DNA from: a bacterium
GTDB taxonomy: Bacteria; Margulisbacteria; Marinamargulisbacteria; UBA817; JABISL01
DNA length: 50,164 nucleotides
Direction: 5' to 3'
NCBI GenBank assembly: GCA_018700055.1
Contig: JABISL010000031.1
Coordinates: forward strand, 1-50,164
In this document: piece by piece, positions 24,463 through 35,261 of the stretch
Layout: each line of letters begins with the position of its first letter
How positions within the stretch are numbered: the stretch's first letter is position 1
Program-made: the position numbers and the translations under genes
Notes under the pieces: model-generated
Seen by the model: only the letters and a program-made list of their open reading frames with translations
Database searches by the model: none
Told to the model about the DNA's origin: nothing

Positions 24463-26409
24463 TTAAGACTTTTTTTTCTTTGTCGTTTTGGTTATTTTAG
24501 CCGACTTAGTCACTTTTGACTTATCTGTCTTAATTTCTTCATTAACAGAGCCTTTTTTTACCTTAACTTCAAGCCCAATCATTTTAAGGAAGTCGTTGCC
24601 TTCAATAACCTCTTTCTTGATTAGTGCTTGAGAAACGGACTCTAATTGATCCCGATGGTCCGTGAGGATTTTGGTAGCATCTGCATAGGCTTCGGTAATC
24701 AGGGTCTGAATTTCTTCATCAATCGCATTCGCAGTAGATTCTGAATATTCCTTAGTGTTATCGGACATTTGCCGGCCTAAGAAGACCTCACCGCCATTAC
24801 TGCCATATTTACGAGGGCCGAGCTTGTCACTCATGCCATAAACACAGACGAACTGTCTCGCTAACTCCGTTACGCGCTCAATATCGTTAGACGCCCCAGA
24901 AGTAATCTCATTAAAAGTGATATCTTCTGCGATTCGTCCCCCCAAAAGTGTTTTCATTTGGCTAAGGATTTCGGTTCTGCTAATTAGGTGCTTATCAATA
25001 TCAGGCAACTGAAGGGTATACCCCAAAGCACGTCCACGAGGCAGAATACTAATCTTATGAACCGGATTGGTCTTGTCACAATAGGCCGCAACTAATGCGT
25101 GACCTACTTCGTGATATGCCACGATTTCTTTTTCCTTCTCAACCATCACTCGAGACTTACGCTGAGGGCCAGCAATAACACGTTCGACAGCCTCTTCGAG
25201 TTCTGTAGTTCCCAGAGTTTTCTTGCCATGGCGCGCCGCTAACAAGGCCGCTTCGTTCATTAAGTTAGCCAAGTCAGCACCCGTAAATCCAGCCGTCCCT
25301 TTTGCAATTGTCTCCAAGTTAACTGAGCGAGCAATTTTTTTCTTTTTGGCATGAATCTTAAGGATATCGTGTCGGCCTTTGATATCGGGTTTATCTACTG
25401 TTACCTGGCGATCGAATCGTCCGGGACGCAATAGTGCCGGATCCAAGACATCGGCTCTGTTAGTAGCGGCAATAACAATTACTGTAGCGGATCCTTCGAA
25501 CCCATCCATCTCAACTAATAATTGATTAAGTGTTTGTTCACGTTCATCATGTCCGCCACCTAGCCCCGCTCCACGATGACGCCCTACTGCATCTATTTCA
25601 TCGAGAAATATAATCGCAGGCGCTTGCTTCTTGGCTTGGGCAAACAAATCTCTAACACGGGATGCCCCTACTCCTACAAACATTTCCACAAAATCTGATC
25701 CAGATATACTAAAAAATGGCACATCCGCCTCACCGGCAACGGCTTTTGCTAACAATGTCTTACCGGTTCCGGGAGGGCCCATTAACAACATCCCTTTTGG
25801 AATTTTGGCGCCTATGTCGGTATATTTTTTAGGCGCTTTTAAAAAATCTACAATCTCATGAAGCTCTTCTACGGCTTCATCCACACCCGCAACATCCTTA
25901 AACGTTATTCGCTTATGCTCTAGTTTGTTCCACGGCTTGGCCTTGGACTTGCCAAACGACATGGCTTGATTACCCATTCCTGATGCTTGTCGAAAAATAA
26001 AGAACCACAAACATCCAATTAAAATAAATGGAAGAAGCGCTTGAAGAACCATGCCCCACATCCATCCAGAGTCAGTCGGATTTACATCCACTTTTACTTC
26101 TTGGGCACGTAACTCTGTCATCAGTCCTGCCGTATCGAGATAGAATGTCTTAAACGTTTCATCTTCTTTGGTCAGTCCAACGATTGCTCTGTCTGAGGTT
26201 CTTACGGTTACCTCTTTCACTTTTCCAGACTCTAATTGCTGAAGAAAAGCACTATAGTCCAAGACCTCTGGCGCCTTAGGTTCATTTAAGTTGGCGGACA
26301 CCAATGAAATCACAATAAATGTGATCAGAATGTACCAAAGGAGATTACGCCAATCTCTTGGTTTTTTCGGCTTAGAAGCCCCTTCAGGTGGTGGTGGTTT
26401 AGTCGTCAT
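24463..26409 (-). CDS. ftsH: ATP-dependent zinc metalloprotease FtsH
   Basis: The 648-residue protein has two membrane helices (about residues 22-42 and 117-138), a periplasmic domain between them, an AAA+ module with Walker A GPPGTGKT, Walker B IIFLDEID and the second region of homology [20 protein letters not shown], and the zinc site HEVGH. It degrades membrane and short-lived cytoplasmic proteins as a hexamer. The C-terminal 25 residues are Lys/Thr/Ser-rich. It lies 42 nt downstream of pyrR; a weak TATCCT 6 nt before its ATG could be an additional leaderless promoter. Confidence 0.98.
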   Translation of the reverse strand: MTTKPPPPEGASKPKKPRDWRNLLWYILITFIVISLVSANLNEPKAPEVLDYSAFLQQLESGKVKEVTVRTSDRAIVGLTKEDETFKTFYLDTAGLMTELRAQEVKVDVNPTDSGWMWGMVLQALLPFILIGCLWFFIFRQASGMGNQAMSFGKSKAKPWNKLEHKRITFKDVAGVDEAVEELHEIVDFLKAPKKYTDIGAKIPKGMLLMGPPGTGKTLLAKAVAGEADVPFFSISGSDFVEMFVGVGASRVRDLFAQAKKQAPAIIFLDEIDAVGRHRGAGLGGGHDEREQTLNQLLVEMDGFEGSATVIVIAATNRADVLDPALLRPGRFDRQVTVDKPDIKGRHDILKIHAKKKKIARSVNLETIAKGTAGFTGADLANLMNEAALLAARHGKKTLGTTELEEAVERVIAGPQRKSRVMVEKEKEIVAYHEVGHALVAAYCDKTNPVHKISILPRGRALGYTLQLPDIDKHLISRTEILSQMKTLLGGRIAEDITFNEITSGASNDIERVTELARQFVCVYGMSDKLGPRKYGSNGGEVFLGRQMSDNTKEYSESTANAIDEEIQTLITEAYADATKILTDHRDQLESVSQALIKKEVIEGNDFLKMIGLEVKVKKGSVNEEIKTDKSKVTKSAKITKTTKKKKS

Positions 26410-26451
26410 TTATTTAGGATAGTTTAGTGGAATTTGGAATTCGGTACAAGA

Positions 26452-27009
26452 TTAAATCGTCGATTTCTTCTTCGATTCATCCGTCAGAATCACCCCATCC
26501 TCACCTTCTACTTCCAACAAACTTACTTTGACATACTGATCCGATTGAGTGCTGATTGTCTCACCCACATAAGTGGCCTCGATAGGAAGTTCTCTATGCC
26601 CTCGATCAATGAGGACGGCGCATTCAATTCGCTTTGGCCGACCAAAATCCAAGATACCATCCATTGCCGCTCGAATGGTTCGTCCGTGAAAGAGTACATC
26701 ATCTACTAGAACCACAACTTTATCAGTCAAATTTACTGGGATTTCAGATTGCTGGAGCGTGATATAGCTCCCTTTCTCAATAAGATCATCTCTATAGAGA
26801 GACACATCTAGCTTGCCAACGGGCACCTCAATTTGAGTCTGGTCTTTGATGCGTTTGACTAATCGCTCTGCAATTGGAAATCCTGTACTTAGTATCCCTA
26901 CAAAAACAACATCATCTAGTGAGGGATGAGCCGTTACTATTTGATTGCTTAAGGTATCTATCAGATCCGTTACGATCAGATCTTTGGGGGTGTTAGATTC
27001 TAGGCTCAT
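26452..27009 (-). CDS. pyrR: PyrR-type bifunctional pyrimidine regulator / uracil phosphoribosyltransferase
   Basis: The 185-residue protein has the PyrR phosphoribosyltransferase fold with the PRPP loop VVVLVDDVLFHGRTIRAAMD, a GILSTGFPIAERL start and a CAVLIDRGHRELPIEATYVG segment. PyrR binds pyr mRNA in response to UMP and also makes UMP from uracil and PRPP. No pyr biosynthetic genes are adjacent, so regulatory targets are elsewhere. The -10 box ends 8 nt before the ATG. Confidence 0.95.
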   Translation of the reverse strand: MSLESNTPKDLIVTDLIDTLSNQIVTAHPSLDDVVFVGILSTGFPIAERLVKRIKDQTQIEVPVGKLDVSLYRDDLIEKGSYITLQQSEIPVNLTDKVVVLVDDVLFHGRTIRAAMDGILDFGRPKRIECAVLIDRGHRELPIEATYVGETISTQSDQYVKVSLLEVEGEDGVILTDESKKKSTI

Positions 27010-27017
27010 ATAAATTC

Positions 27018-27023
27018 ATTATA
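27018..27023 (-). promoter_or_regulatory. -10 box of the leaderless-type pyrR promoter
   Basis: A perfect TATAAT on the minus strand is followed by 8 nt and the pyrR ATG, with no Shine-Dalgarno site. The -35 is weak (TTTGTA, 16 nt upstream). The promoter would also serve ftsH. Confidence 0.6.
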
Positions 27024-27059
27024 CTTGAGAGATTCTGATTACAAAGCGAAAGTTTTATC

Positions 27060-27650
27060 CTAAAGAACACCCTTAGTCGAAGGAACGCCTTTCTTGCGAG
27101 TATCTATTTGAGTTGCGCGATCGAGGATGACCCCAAATGCCTTGAAGCAAGCCTCAATCATATGATGCAGGTTGCCACCTTTGAGAACGTTGATATGAAG
27201 TGTTACACGGGCATTGTTTACAAAGGCTCGAAAGAACTCTTCTACCAATTCCACATCAAAGTCACCCACCTTCCCTTTGGGGAAGTCCCCTTCAAAATCC
27301 AAGTGTGGCCGCCCACTAATATCTAGTGCAATTTGGCATAACGCTTCATCCATTGGAATGAGTCCTGAAGCATAGCGATGGATACCTTTGGAGTCGTTTA
27401 AGGCTTCTGACAATGCTTTTCCTAAACAGATCGCAACATCTTCCGTCGTGTGATGCCCATCTATTTCTAGGTCACCATTCACGCGAAGTTTTAAGTCGAA
27501 TAGTCCGTGCACAGTAAAGAGGTCTAGCATGTGATCCAAAAAGCCAATGCCCGTTTTAATATCGGACTTACAGTCCCCATCTACAGTGAAGTCTAATTGA
27601 ATTTGGGTTTCTTTGGTGTCTCTAGAAATACTGGCTTGTCGTGTACTCAT
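27060..27650 (-). CDS. hisB: Imidazoleglycerol-phosphate dehydratase
   Basis: The 196-residue monofunctional HisB has the two repeated metal-binding motifs: DHMLDLFTVHGLFDL with DGHHTTEDVAICLG, and LHINVLKGGNLHHMIEACFK. It dehydrates imidazoleglycerol phosphate in histidine synthesis. There is no fused phosphatase domain, as usual outside enterobacteria. An AAGGAG site lies 8 nt before the ATG. It is the second gene after ruvB; no other his genes are near. Confidence 0.97.
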   Translation of the reverse strand: MSTRQASISRDTKETQIQLDFTVDGDCKSDIKTGIGFLDHMLDLFTVHGLFDLKLRVNGDLEIDGHHTTEDVAICLGKALSEALNDSKGIHRYASGLIPMDEALCQIALDISGRPHLDFEGDFPKGKVGDFDVELVEEFFRAFVNNARVTLHINVLKGGNLHHMIEACFKAFGVILDRATQIDTRKKGVPSTKGVL

Positions 27651-27660
27651 ACTGGTCTCC

Positions 27661-28695
27661 TTAGTTAAACAATGTCTCTTGACTGTTATCTGCCGCTCGC
27701 TTGGGCATTGGCAACTTCATGTGCTCATACGCTGAGCTTGTCGCCATTCGTCCGCGAGGCGTTCGGTCTATAAATCCCAATTGTAACAAATATGGCTCGA
27801 CAACATCTTCCAAAGAATCTGAGGCTTCTGCCATACTAGCTGAAATCGTGTCCAACCCTACAGGGCCACCACGGAATTTTTCGATGATGGTTGATAGATA
27901 GTGACGATCAACTTCATCTAGCCCTAGGTCATCGATTCCCAATGCTTTGAGTGAATAATCGACAACTTTGTCGTTGATTACGCCATCCGACTCTACTTGT
28001 GCCCAATCACGAACTCTTTTCAGGATCCGATTGGCAATTCGAGGGGTCCCACGTGACCGCAATGCAATTTTCTCTGAGGCTGAGGTTTCGATCTCAGTCT
28101 CAAGTAAACCAGAAGCCCGCGTTACGATATGCATCAATTCATCGGGTCGATAAAATTCAACGCGTTCCACTAAACCGAATCGGTCTCTGAAGGGGGCAGA
28201 GAGCAAGCCCAATCGAGTCGTTGCACCAATCAAAGTAAACCGTTCTAAATTCAACCGAATAGACCTGGCGGACGGCCCCTTTCCGATCACAATATCCAAC
28301 TCATAGTCTTCCATAGCCGGGTACAAAACCTCTTCTACGGATCGATTCAACCTGTGGATTTCGTCAATAAAAAGAACATCGCCTTTTTCCAAGTTAGTCA
28401 GAATAGCGGCCAAATCCCCTGGACGTTCAATTGCCGGCCCCGAAGTCGTCTTGATATTAACCCCCATCTCTAATGAGACAATATTGGCCAACGTCGTCTT
28501 CCCTAATCCAGGAGGGCCATATAACAGTAAATGTTCTAGGCTTTCGTCTCTTTGTTTGGCCGCTGAAATAAATACCGAAAGGTTTTTTCGAATTTTTTCT
28601 TGACCCACAAAATGAGAGAGGTCCTTGGGACGCAAACTTACTTCGCGGTGATCCTCTTCATGAGGCTCTGGGGTGATAAACCGTTCGTCTTCCAT
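27661..28695 (-). CDS. ruvB: Holliday junction branch migration helicase RuvB
   Basis: The 344-residue AAA+ protein shows [20 protein letters not shown], Walker [12 protein letters not shown], Walker [12 protein letters not shown], the sensor [19 protein letters not shown] and a winged-helix end with [10 protein letters not shown]. It drives branch migration with RuvA. Length is normal. It is the first gene of a ruvB-hisB unit and has a TATAAT ending 8 nt before the ATG. Confidence 0.98.
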   Translation of the reverse strand: MEDERFITPEPHEEDHREVSLRPKDLSHFVGQEKIRKNLSVFISAAKQRDESLEHLLLYGPPGLGKTTLANIVSLEMGVNIKTTSGPAIERPGDLAAILTNLEKGDVLFIDEIHRLNRSVEEVLYPAMEDYELDIVIGKGPSARSIRLNLERFTLIGATTRLGLLSAPFRDRFGLVERVEFYRPDELMHIVTRASGLLETEIETSASEKIALRSRGTPRIANRILKRVRDWAQVESDGVINDKVVDYSLKALGIDDLGLDEVDRHYLSTIIEKFRGGPVGLDTISASMAEASDSLEDVVEPYLLQLGFIDRTPRGRMATSSAYEHMKLPMPKRAADNSQETLFN

Positions 28696-28703
28696 ATGTG
28701 TTT

Positions 28704-28709
28704 ATTATA
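28704..28709 (-). promoter_or_regulatory. -10 box of the leaderless-type ruvB promoter
   Basis: TATAAT on the minus strand stands 8 nt before the ruvB ATG. TTGTTC lies 18 nt further upstream as a fair -35. No ribosome site lies between. Confidence 0.6.
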
Positions 28710-28785
28710 TGAGGTAAGTGTAGCTTCGAACAAGCAGCTCTCGCCTCTCTACGAATTCGACTATCTTTCCGTTACTTCGCCCCCT

Positions 28786-28791
28786 TATAAT
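28786..28791 (+). promoter_or_regulatory. -10 box of the pel operon promoter
   Basis: TATAAT ends 7 nt before the pelA-like ATG. AAGGA lies only 2 nt from the ATG, too close for a ribosome site, so the transcript is probably leaderless. No strong -35 was seen, which would suit an activator-dependent promoter. Confidence 0.55.
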
Positions 28792-28798
28792 AAGGACT

Positions 28799-30949
28799 AT
28801 GATACCTCCTTTATGCAGAGGCATTTTTCGTTTGGGGATGGGGCTTATATTTATCTTAATTATTTGGGCGCCCCATAGCGTAGCTTCGCCGTTCAATCGT
28901 CAAGTGCTTGGCATCTATTCGTCCGAAAAAAACGAGGCCTCAATCACATACAACGAGCTCAGAGAGATAATCGAAATGCCGCTGAACCATTTAGGACTGC
29001 AGTTGTCCTATCATGATTTAGCCGATGGACTCCCTTCCGCCTCCGAAATGAAAAAATACCGAGCTGTTATCATTTGGACCAAGACCAATTACAGCACTCA
29101 TGCCATGGCCTTCTGGCCTTGGTTAGACCAACAACTCACTGCAGGTCGCCGCGTTGTTTTGATTGATGAACTGGGCCCTGTCGTCGGACCAAACGCTACA
29201 TTCGTTCCGCTAAAAACCATTAATGCGGTACTCTCTCATATGGGGCTAAGTTACTATGTTGGCGGCGACGTTTTTTCCCCAGATATCGAAGTCGTCTACA
29301 AAAACTCTGAAATGGTGGAGTTCGAACGAAAAATTGGGCATGAATTGCGTGAGCTCCCCTCTGTTCAATCCATTCGCCCCAACAATAAGGTCTATTTATC
29401 CCTACAGCAAGGATCCACTAAGCGACTCAGCGACCCGGTTGTCATAACGCCTCAAGGCGGAGTTGTCTTGGGTGATACCCTCAGGTACATGGACCCCTAT
29501 ACATACATTAAGCAATGGCGTATTAACCCCTTCCTCTTTTTCTCAAAAGCATTGGGAGTGGAGCACTCTCCTCGACCGGATCCAACAACGGTCAATGGAC
29601 GTCGGGTATTTTTTTCTCATGTGGATGGCGATGGATTAATCAATCCCTCATCTAGCTACCCAGGCAAATCTTCCGGAGAAGCACTATACGACAATGTATA
29701 TTCTCAATATACGCAACTCCCTCTAACCCTCTCTGTGATTACTTCTGAACTGGATCCGGTGTTTGACTCTGAGGGACAAGCGGCTTCATTGGCAAAAAAA
29801 CTATTTGCACTGTCTCATGTTGAAGCCGCCTCTCACACTTATTCCCACCCTTTAGTATGGGATGACCGGTTGGCAAAAGAAGGCACAATATTGGAATATC
29901 AAAATACTGTTAATCGCCCTCATTACACTAACCATGCACTACTCCCGAATCGGATTCCAGGATACGTCTACAACCCCAAATCAGAGATCGAAGAATCAAT
30001 CCAAACCATTAACGACACCTTTCTCCCAAAAGGAAAAGTGTGTCGACTATTATTATGGTCTGGCAACTGTCTTCCTAATGAAGCTGCCATCACCATGGCT
30101 TCTCAAAATGGGATTCTAAATATGAATGGCGGTGACACACAGTTTGACCCGAAACGCCCCTCCTATACAGGGGTATCTCCTATGTACAGACAAGTAGGAA
30201 ACAGTTATCAAGTTCACTCCGGGAATGCTAACGAGAACATTTATACAGATCTGTGGTCTAGCCCTCTAGGCGGATTCCAAAGTGTCATAAGAACCTTTAA
30301 AAACACTGAAAGTCCTAGGCGTGTTTCTCCCGTTAATGTCTACTACCACCATTACTCCGGGGAGTACTTATCCTCGGTAAATGCTGTTAAAAAAGCCTAT
30401 GACTGGGCAATCGAGCAACCACTATTCCCTATGTACGCCAGTCAATACTCTCGTCTCGTTCTAGGTGTCATCCATACCAAGATTGAGTCTGAGGGCCCGT
30501 TGACTTGGACGATCCGTAATAGCGGGGCGTTGAAAACTGTTCGATTCGATAACACCACATATAACGTAGATATGACCCGTTCAATCGGAATCATTGGCTA
30601 CACCCACTATCAGTCCGCACTGTATGTGCACCTGAGTGAGGCCGACACCCACCGTATTACATTAACTCATTCACCAAACTCAAGACATTACTTGTCTGAT
30701 GCTAATGCCAGTGTCACTGATTGGGACCCTGCGCATCTCCCCCTAACGTATCGTACTCATGGATGGGGCCCGCTCCAATATCGATGGAATAACCTCTCGC
30801 CGTCTACTGAGTACCAAATCATTTTTTCCCCTTCAATTGGAAAGGCGATGCATCAAACCCTCCGATCCTCGGCAAAAGGAACTCTGACATTCTCTATTCC
30901 CACCCATGGGAAATCCACTGGAACGATCCAAATAAAGGAATCTAACTAA
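28799..30949 (+). CDS. PelA-like exopolysaccharide deacetylase
   Basis: The 716-residue protein has a signal peptide or anchor (about residues 10-28). Residues 33-245 form an alpha/beta domain like the reductase/GATase-like middle of PelA. A polysaccharide deacetylase domain follows, with the metal/catalytic motifs SHVDGDG (D276, D278) and SHTYSH (H346, H350), an NMNGGDTQFD segment, and a beta-rich C-terminal part. In Pseudomonas, PelA deacetylates Pel and also carries a GH hydrolase domain. No GH domain is visible here, as in the deacetylase-only PelA proteins of Gram-positive pel loci. It is the first gene of the pel operon, and pelB starts 2 nt after its stop. Confidence 0.82.
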   Translation: MIPPLCRGIFRLGMGLIFILIIWAPHSVASPFNRQVLGIYSSEKNEASITYNELREIIEMPLNHLGLQLSYHDLADGLPSASEMKKYRAVIIWTKTNYSTHAMAFWPWLDQQLTAGRRVVLIDELGPVVGPNATFVPLKTINAVLSHMGLSYYVGGDVFSPDIEVVYKNSEMVEFERKIGHELRELPSVQSIRPNNKVYLSLQQGSTKRLSDPVVITPQGGVVLGDTLRYMDPYTYIKQWRINPFLFFSKALGVEHSPRPDPTTVNGRRVFFSHVDGDGLINPSSSYPGKSSGEALYDNVYSQYTQLPLTLSVITSELDPVFDSEGQAASLAKKLFALSHVEAASHTYSHPLVWDDRLAKEGTILEYQNTVNRPHYTNHALLPNRIPGYVYNPKSEIEESIQTINDTFLPKGKVCRLLLWSGNCLPNEAAITMASQNGILNMNGGDTQFDPKRPSYTGVSPMYRQVGNSYQVHSGNANENIYTDLWSSPLGGFQSVIRTFKNTESPRRVSPVNVYYHHYSGEYLSSVNAVKKAYDWAIEQPLFPMYASQYSRLVLGVIHTKIESEGPLTWTIRNSGALKTVRFDNTTYNVDMTRSIGIIGYTHYQSALYVHLSEADTHRITLTHSPNSRHYLSDANASVTDWDPAHLPLTYRTHGWGPLQYRWNNLSPSTEYQIIFSPSIGKAMHQTLRSSAKGTLTFSIPTHGKSTGTIQIKESN

Positions 30950-30950
30950 G

Positions 30951-33900
30951 ATGAGATTTAGCTATGGATTGTTGATCCTGTTTTTTGGAACAATTGGAAT
31001 ACTGGCTTTCGGGGTATTTCCCAGCCAGTTTGACCTGGTTGAGCTCTATAGAGAAAGTGGCTTAATTCGGGAAGCAGAGGGGGCCTTAAATACGGCACAT
31101 GTCGCCCCCAAGCATGAGTTACATGTGTGGGAGCAAAAAGCGGCACTTGCCTATAAGAAGGGGCATTATATAGAGAGTAGTGAGTTCTACCAAGAATGCA
31201 TCATTATCGACCCAAATAATGCTCAGGCCTACCTGTCATTGTATGAGAGCTATTTGGCTCGAATGGACTACGACAATGCGGCAATAGCGATGGAAAAATA
31301 CAGCAAATTTGATCCTCAAAACAAAAACGCCCTGTCGTTTCTTGTCTCTTACTACCAACTCAGACAACTTACTGACAAAGAAATAGGAATACTAAAACTA
31401 TGGACGACCTATTACCCCAAAAAATCGTTATATTGGCGTGAGCTTGCCAATCGGTATATGGAACAGGAGTCCTATTCAGAAGCGGTTACTGTTCTCAAAA
31501 AAAGCATTCACCGGTTCCCCAATGATCTGAGTTTCTGGACTCAACTCAAGTTATTACTGATCCACCTTGATCGAAAAGACGCGTTAAAAAGCATTAACCA
31601 AGGACTCTTAGATGACTCATTTTCCATTGAAATAGCCCTTAATCAAGGCCGTCTATTTGGGGAAGAAGGCAATCATAAATTGGCTCAAAGTCTATTCCAA
31701 ACTGTTATGGATCAAAAGAACACCGCAGATGATGCCGTTTATTTTGCTCAAGGCCTAATGCAGGAAGACTCTGCCGCATTCCCCGACCTCATTGAAGTCC
31801 TTTATCCCGAATATTTAGACGAATATCCTCAACTAGGGGAGTTATTCTTGAATTCGGTTCTGTTGAAAAATGACTTTGCTAAGGTCATTGCGTTGGGAGT
31901 TGCTCGCTATCCCAGAAAAAAACTACTTCAGGCACAGGCTATGGCTGATGTTCTTGTCGAAAACAAGCAAAGCACCGCATTTCTGAAAGCCTATCACGCA
32001 TTATCAAGTGAGCAGCAAACAGAGTCCTGGCATTTGACGGTCGGATATGTATATTTGGCCCTTAAAAAACCGGAGAATGCCAATCACCTATCTAGACGAC
32101 TGATCGACCAATTTCCTGCTAATCCTTACTATGCCAAATTAGGTATTCTTTCGCTCCAAGTTCTCGAACGCCCCAAGCCGCTCTTGATCCAACTCCAAAA
32201 CTACAATCAAATCTGGCCTGGTGAACGCCCTTATCAAATGGCACTTGCCTCAACTTTGGAATGGAATAACCGATACCCTGAAGCCATAGACGTTTACCAA
32301 ACATTACTAAAAACAGATCCCAGCTCCCCGACCTTAAATCGAGCTATTGCCACCGCTTATATCGGACTCAATACCCCTCAAAAAAGTCTACCTTACTGGG
32401 AAATGCTCTCCAAAACCAATTCGCTTACGCCAGAGGATTTAGCTAACATCAGTGATACCTATACATCCATTTCACCTCATAAGGATAGCCTCCATTTTCT
32501 CCAACAGCTCAATCAATCTACCCCGACACTTGGCTTAATTAACGCAGTTGCTCACTGGGAATGGGCCCTTGGACATGAGTCACAGGCCGTCACTCGTATC
32601 CAGACTTTAGCCGCTTCTTACTTAGCAAAAGAAAAGCTCGTGGCGGCTAACTTCTACGCTGCGCACTATCGTCCTCTTAATGCCATCCCTCTATATAAGG
32701 AAGTCCTCAGTGTTTCACCTAATAGTATTCCTGCATTGAAGGGGCTTATCTCTAGTACTGAAGCACTCAATGTTTATCAAAGCTTGGGCCCCTTATCCAA
32801 ACTATCCCGTCTCAAAGAAGCGCGCTTGGATTGGGCCCTCCTTGCAACACGTCTATATCAAGCTGTTGGTCTTGATAGCAAAAGTCGCGAAGCAGCCAAA
32901 CAGGTGCTTCGCCTGACGAACTCATCGCCTGATGCCCCACTCACTCTAGGGGCTCGGTTCCGAGCAGCAGCACTATTGAACCGCAGTACTCTGATGAACC
33001 GAATGATTACGCCGAAACGGTTCAAGAAATGGCCACTAGACACCAAGCTAGATATGTTGGACGCGTTATTAGCCACGAACAACCAACTTCTATTTAATCG
33101 TTATATGAAACGGTTAGACGCCGTCATTCATAAAGGATCCATCTATCAAAAGCATCGCGCTAAACGATTACGGCTAGCGCACTTAATCGCGACAGACCAA
33201 TGGACAACGGCACTCCCCATTTCAAAATCCCTAACAGAAGGCTCGAATGCTATTCCTGACGACTATTATAATTTGGGGTTGTCTCAGTCTAACCTAGGAC
33301 TAATGGATCAAGCTGAAGCCTCTTTTCAAACCCTTTCACGACTGTTCCCCCAATCTATCCAATGGAAACTTGCCATTGCTGGTCATTATGCTGACACCAA
33401 ATCATTTTCGAAGGTCTCTCAATGGGCGCCTACATCCAACACCCTTTCAGATCTAGCCAGCGACTCTCCTCAATGGGCACTCATAAATGCCAAAGTAGCA
33501 TTGGCTAACGGCCATACCCAATCTGCTCAGAGTCATATTCTTAGTACCTACTCTCTTTATGGTGATTTCCCCTCCATTTCCAATGACATAGGCAACCTGT
33601 TTCTCACCGCACAAAACACCCCTGAAGCGACACGGTTCTATCAAAAAGCCTTATCTATCGATCCTCAGAATGCTTTATCTCATTTTGGGTTGGGACTTAG
33701 CCTGAGTGAGGCCTCTCCTCGATCCGCCATTCAATCCTACAAAAAAGCCTTACGTCTAAATCCCCAATGGCCCGAGGTTTGGTTCTCAATCGCTCAAGCG
33801 TCCCTCCTTATTTCGGATGACCAATCCCGATATTATTATCAAAAGGTCAAAAAAAGCCTCGGCAAAAAATCACTTATCTCCCAATATGAGCAAGTGATGC

Positions 33901-35234
33901 TTGCCAATGCCTATGCCTATTTGGGAAATGACTCTGAAGCCGAGGATCTCTTTAAGTCATTAACTCGAACTCGGCCCTCAGATTCAGGGCTGTGGCTTCG
34001 GTACAGTCAGTTCTTAATCAACCAGAAGCGCTACTTTGATGCAAAGGCACTATTAGGCCGACTTTGGCAGAGTCAGAATATGTCACTCCGAACCACCCCT
34101 AAAACCTATCGGGCCTACCTGTTGCTGCGTATCGATGTTGAGGACAGGTTGGGATATCCGGATATTGTGCAATCCAGTATTGACCAATACATGTCCCTAT
34201 ATCCTGACGATGTAGACTTTATACTGGCCCTCGCCTCTCATCAGAGTAATTACGGACGCCCTCTCGCAGCTTGGCATCTTTTGGAAAAAGCGCGATTACT
34301 GCCGATGACTCCCACGCGACAAGAATCTCTAACGAATCACCAAGTAGCGCTGCACTCCTTGGTACCTTTTCCTTTTGCATTAACCTTTGACACCCTCTCC
34401 CAAGGGGACTTAGAGACGCGAGCTACGCAGCTATCAACCGCATGGATAGATAACGCTGATAAATGGACCCTCTCAAGTACACAAACTCAATACCCCACAC
34501 TTACGATGATGAGTTATCAGATTGAATGGCGACGGTTTGTCACACCAGAATGGTCAATCGATGCCTCTCTAAAAACATTGCATATGGGAAGTACTCCGAT
34601 CGCCCTATCCGCAAAAACATCTCATAAAATTAAAAATGGGTCTTACTCTATTGAGGTGCAAACCAATCAGCTATGGACGGATTACATAGAAGCGATTGCC
34701 CAGAATGGGCTAGAGGACAGCTTAGCCTTTGTTGGATCCACCACCCTTTGGAATCTAAATTGGTATGGCAGCTATAAATATCGATCGTTTAAAACCGGGT
34801 ATAGTTCTGCGTTTGGGAGTGAGCACCGGCTCTATTTGGACGTTTCTCGAGTGATATTCACCACGCCAATGTCAACTACGTTCCCTGCAACACAACTCCA
34901 AATCGGAACCAGTCTCGATTGGGCACAAAGTACACAAACCCAAGCCGACATCGATAGTTTGGCATTAGTCCCTAGCCAACAAACCATCCTTCTTCATGGC
35001 ACACAATCTTTTATTTTCGCTCCTGGCACTTTTACAGTCACACTGTTTAGTGGGGGCGATTCTGAACGAAATATTAGCTTTGGGTCGCTTTCGGGCGTCA
35101 ATTCATCGTTGAGTGTTCGATTAAGAAAAGACTTAGTTGCCGAACTGAGAGGGGAATTCGCTACAGAAAACCCACAGGGAGGCTCTTCTGGAACATATCA
35201 GCGTTTTGTTTTTGCCATTCGGTCGATATTTTAA
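30951..35234 (+). CDS. PelB-like TPR protein with outer-membrane beta-barrel
   Basis: The 1427-residue protein has one N-terminal membrane helix (about residues 4-24), a superhelix of many TPR units (for example SSEFYQECIIIDPNNAQAYL, EATRFYQKALSIDPQNALSH, SAIQSYKKALRLNPQWPEVW), and a C-terminal region of about 250 residues with alternating strands and a final Phe, typical of outer-membrane barrels. PelB of Pseudomonas (about 1190 residues) has this design and exports Pel across the periplasm and outer membrane with the lipoprotein PelC. Here it is about 230 residues longer and no PelC follows. Confidence 0.88.
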   Translation: MRFSYGLLILFFGTIGILAFGVFPSQFDLVELYRESGLIREAEGALNTAHVAPKHELHVWEQKAALAYKKGHYIESSEFYQECIIIDPNNAQAYLSLYESYLARMDYDNAAIAMEKYSKFDPQNKNALSFLVSYYQLRQLTDKEIGILKLWTTYYPKKSLYWRELANRYMEQESYSEAVTVLKKSIHRFPNDLSFWTQLKLLLIHLDRKDALKSINQGLLDDSFSIEIALNQGRLFGEEGNHKLAQSLFQTVMDQKNTADDAVYFAQGLMQEDSAAFPDLIEVLYPEYLDEYPQLGELFLNSVLLKNDFAKVIALGVARYPRKKLLQAQAMADVLVENKQSTAFLKAYHALSSEQQTESWHLTVGYVYLALKKPENANHLSRRLIDQFPANPYYAKLGILSLQVLERPKPLLIQLQNYNQIWPGERPYQMALASTLEWNNRYPEAIDVYQTLLKTDPSSPTLNRAIATAYIGLNTPQKSLPYWEMLSKTNSLTPEDLANISDTYTSISPHKDSLHFLQQLNQSTPTLGLINAVAHWEWALGHESQAVTRIQTLAASYLAKEKLVAANFYAAHYRPLNAIPLYKEVLSVSPNSIPALKGLISSTEALNVYQSLGPLSKLSRLKEARLDWALLATRLYQAVGLDSKSREAAKQVLRLTNSSPDAPLTLGARFRAAALLNRSTLMNRMITPKRFKKWPLDTKLDMLDALLATNNQLLFNRYMKRLDAVIHKGSIYQKHRAKRLRLAHLIATDQWTTALPISKSLTEGSNAIPDDYYNLGLSQSNLGLMDQAEASFQTLSRLFPQSIQWKLAIAGHYADTKSFSKVSQWAPTSNTLSDLASDSPQWALINAKVALANGHTQSAQSHILSTYSLYGDFPSISNDIGNLFLTAQNTPEATRFYQKALSIDPQNALSHFGLGLSLSEASPRSAIQSYKKALRLNPQWPEVWFSIAQASLLISDDQSRYYYQKVKKSLGKKSLISQYEQVMLANAYAYLGNDSEAEDLFKSLTRTRPSDSGLWLRYSQFLINQKRYFDAKALLGRLWQSQNMSLRTTPKTYRAYLLLRIDVEDRLGYPDIVQSSIDQYMSLYPDDVDFILALASHQSNYGRPLAAWHLLEKARLLPMTPTRQESLTNHQVALHSLVPFPFALTFDTLSQGDLETRATQLSTAWIDNADKWTLSSTQTQYPTLTMMSYQIEWRRFVTPEWSIDASLKTLHMGSTPIALSAKTSHKIKNGSYSIEVQTNQLWTDYIEAIAQNGLEDSLAFVGSTTLWNLNWYGSYKYRSFKTGYSSAFGSEHRLYLDVSRVIFTTPMSTTFPATQLQIGTSLDWAQSTQTQADIDSLALVPSQQTILLHGTQSFIFAPGTFTVTLFSGGDSERNISFGSLSGVNSSLSVRLRKDLVAELRGEFATENPQGGSSGTYQRFVFAIRSIF

Positions 35235-35261
35235 TTTTATATAACCCCGGTTCAACCACTT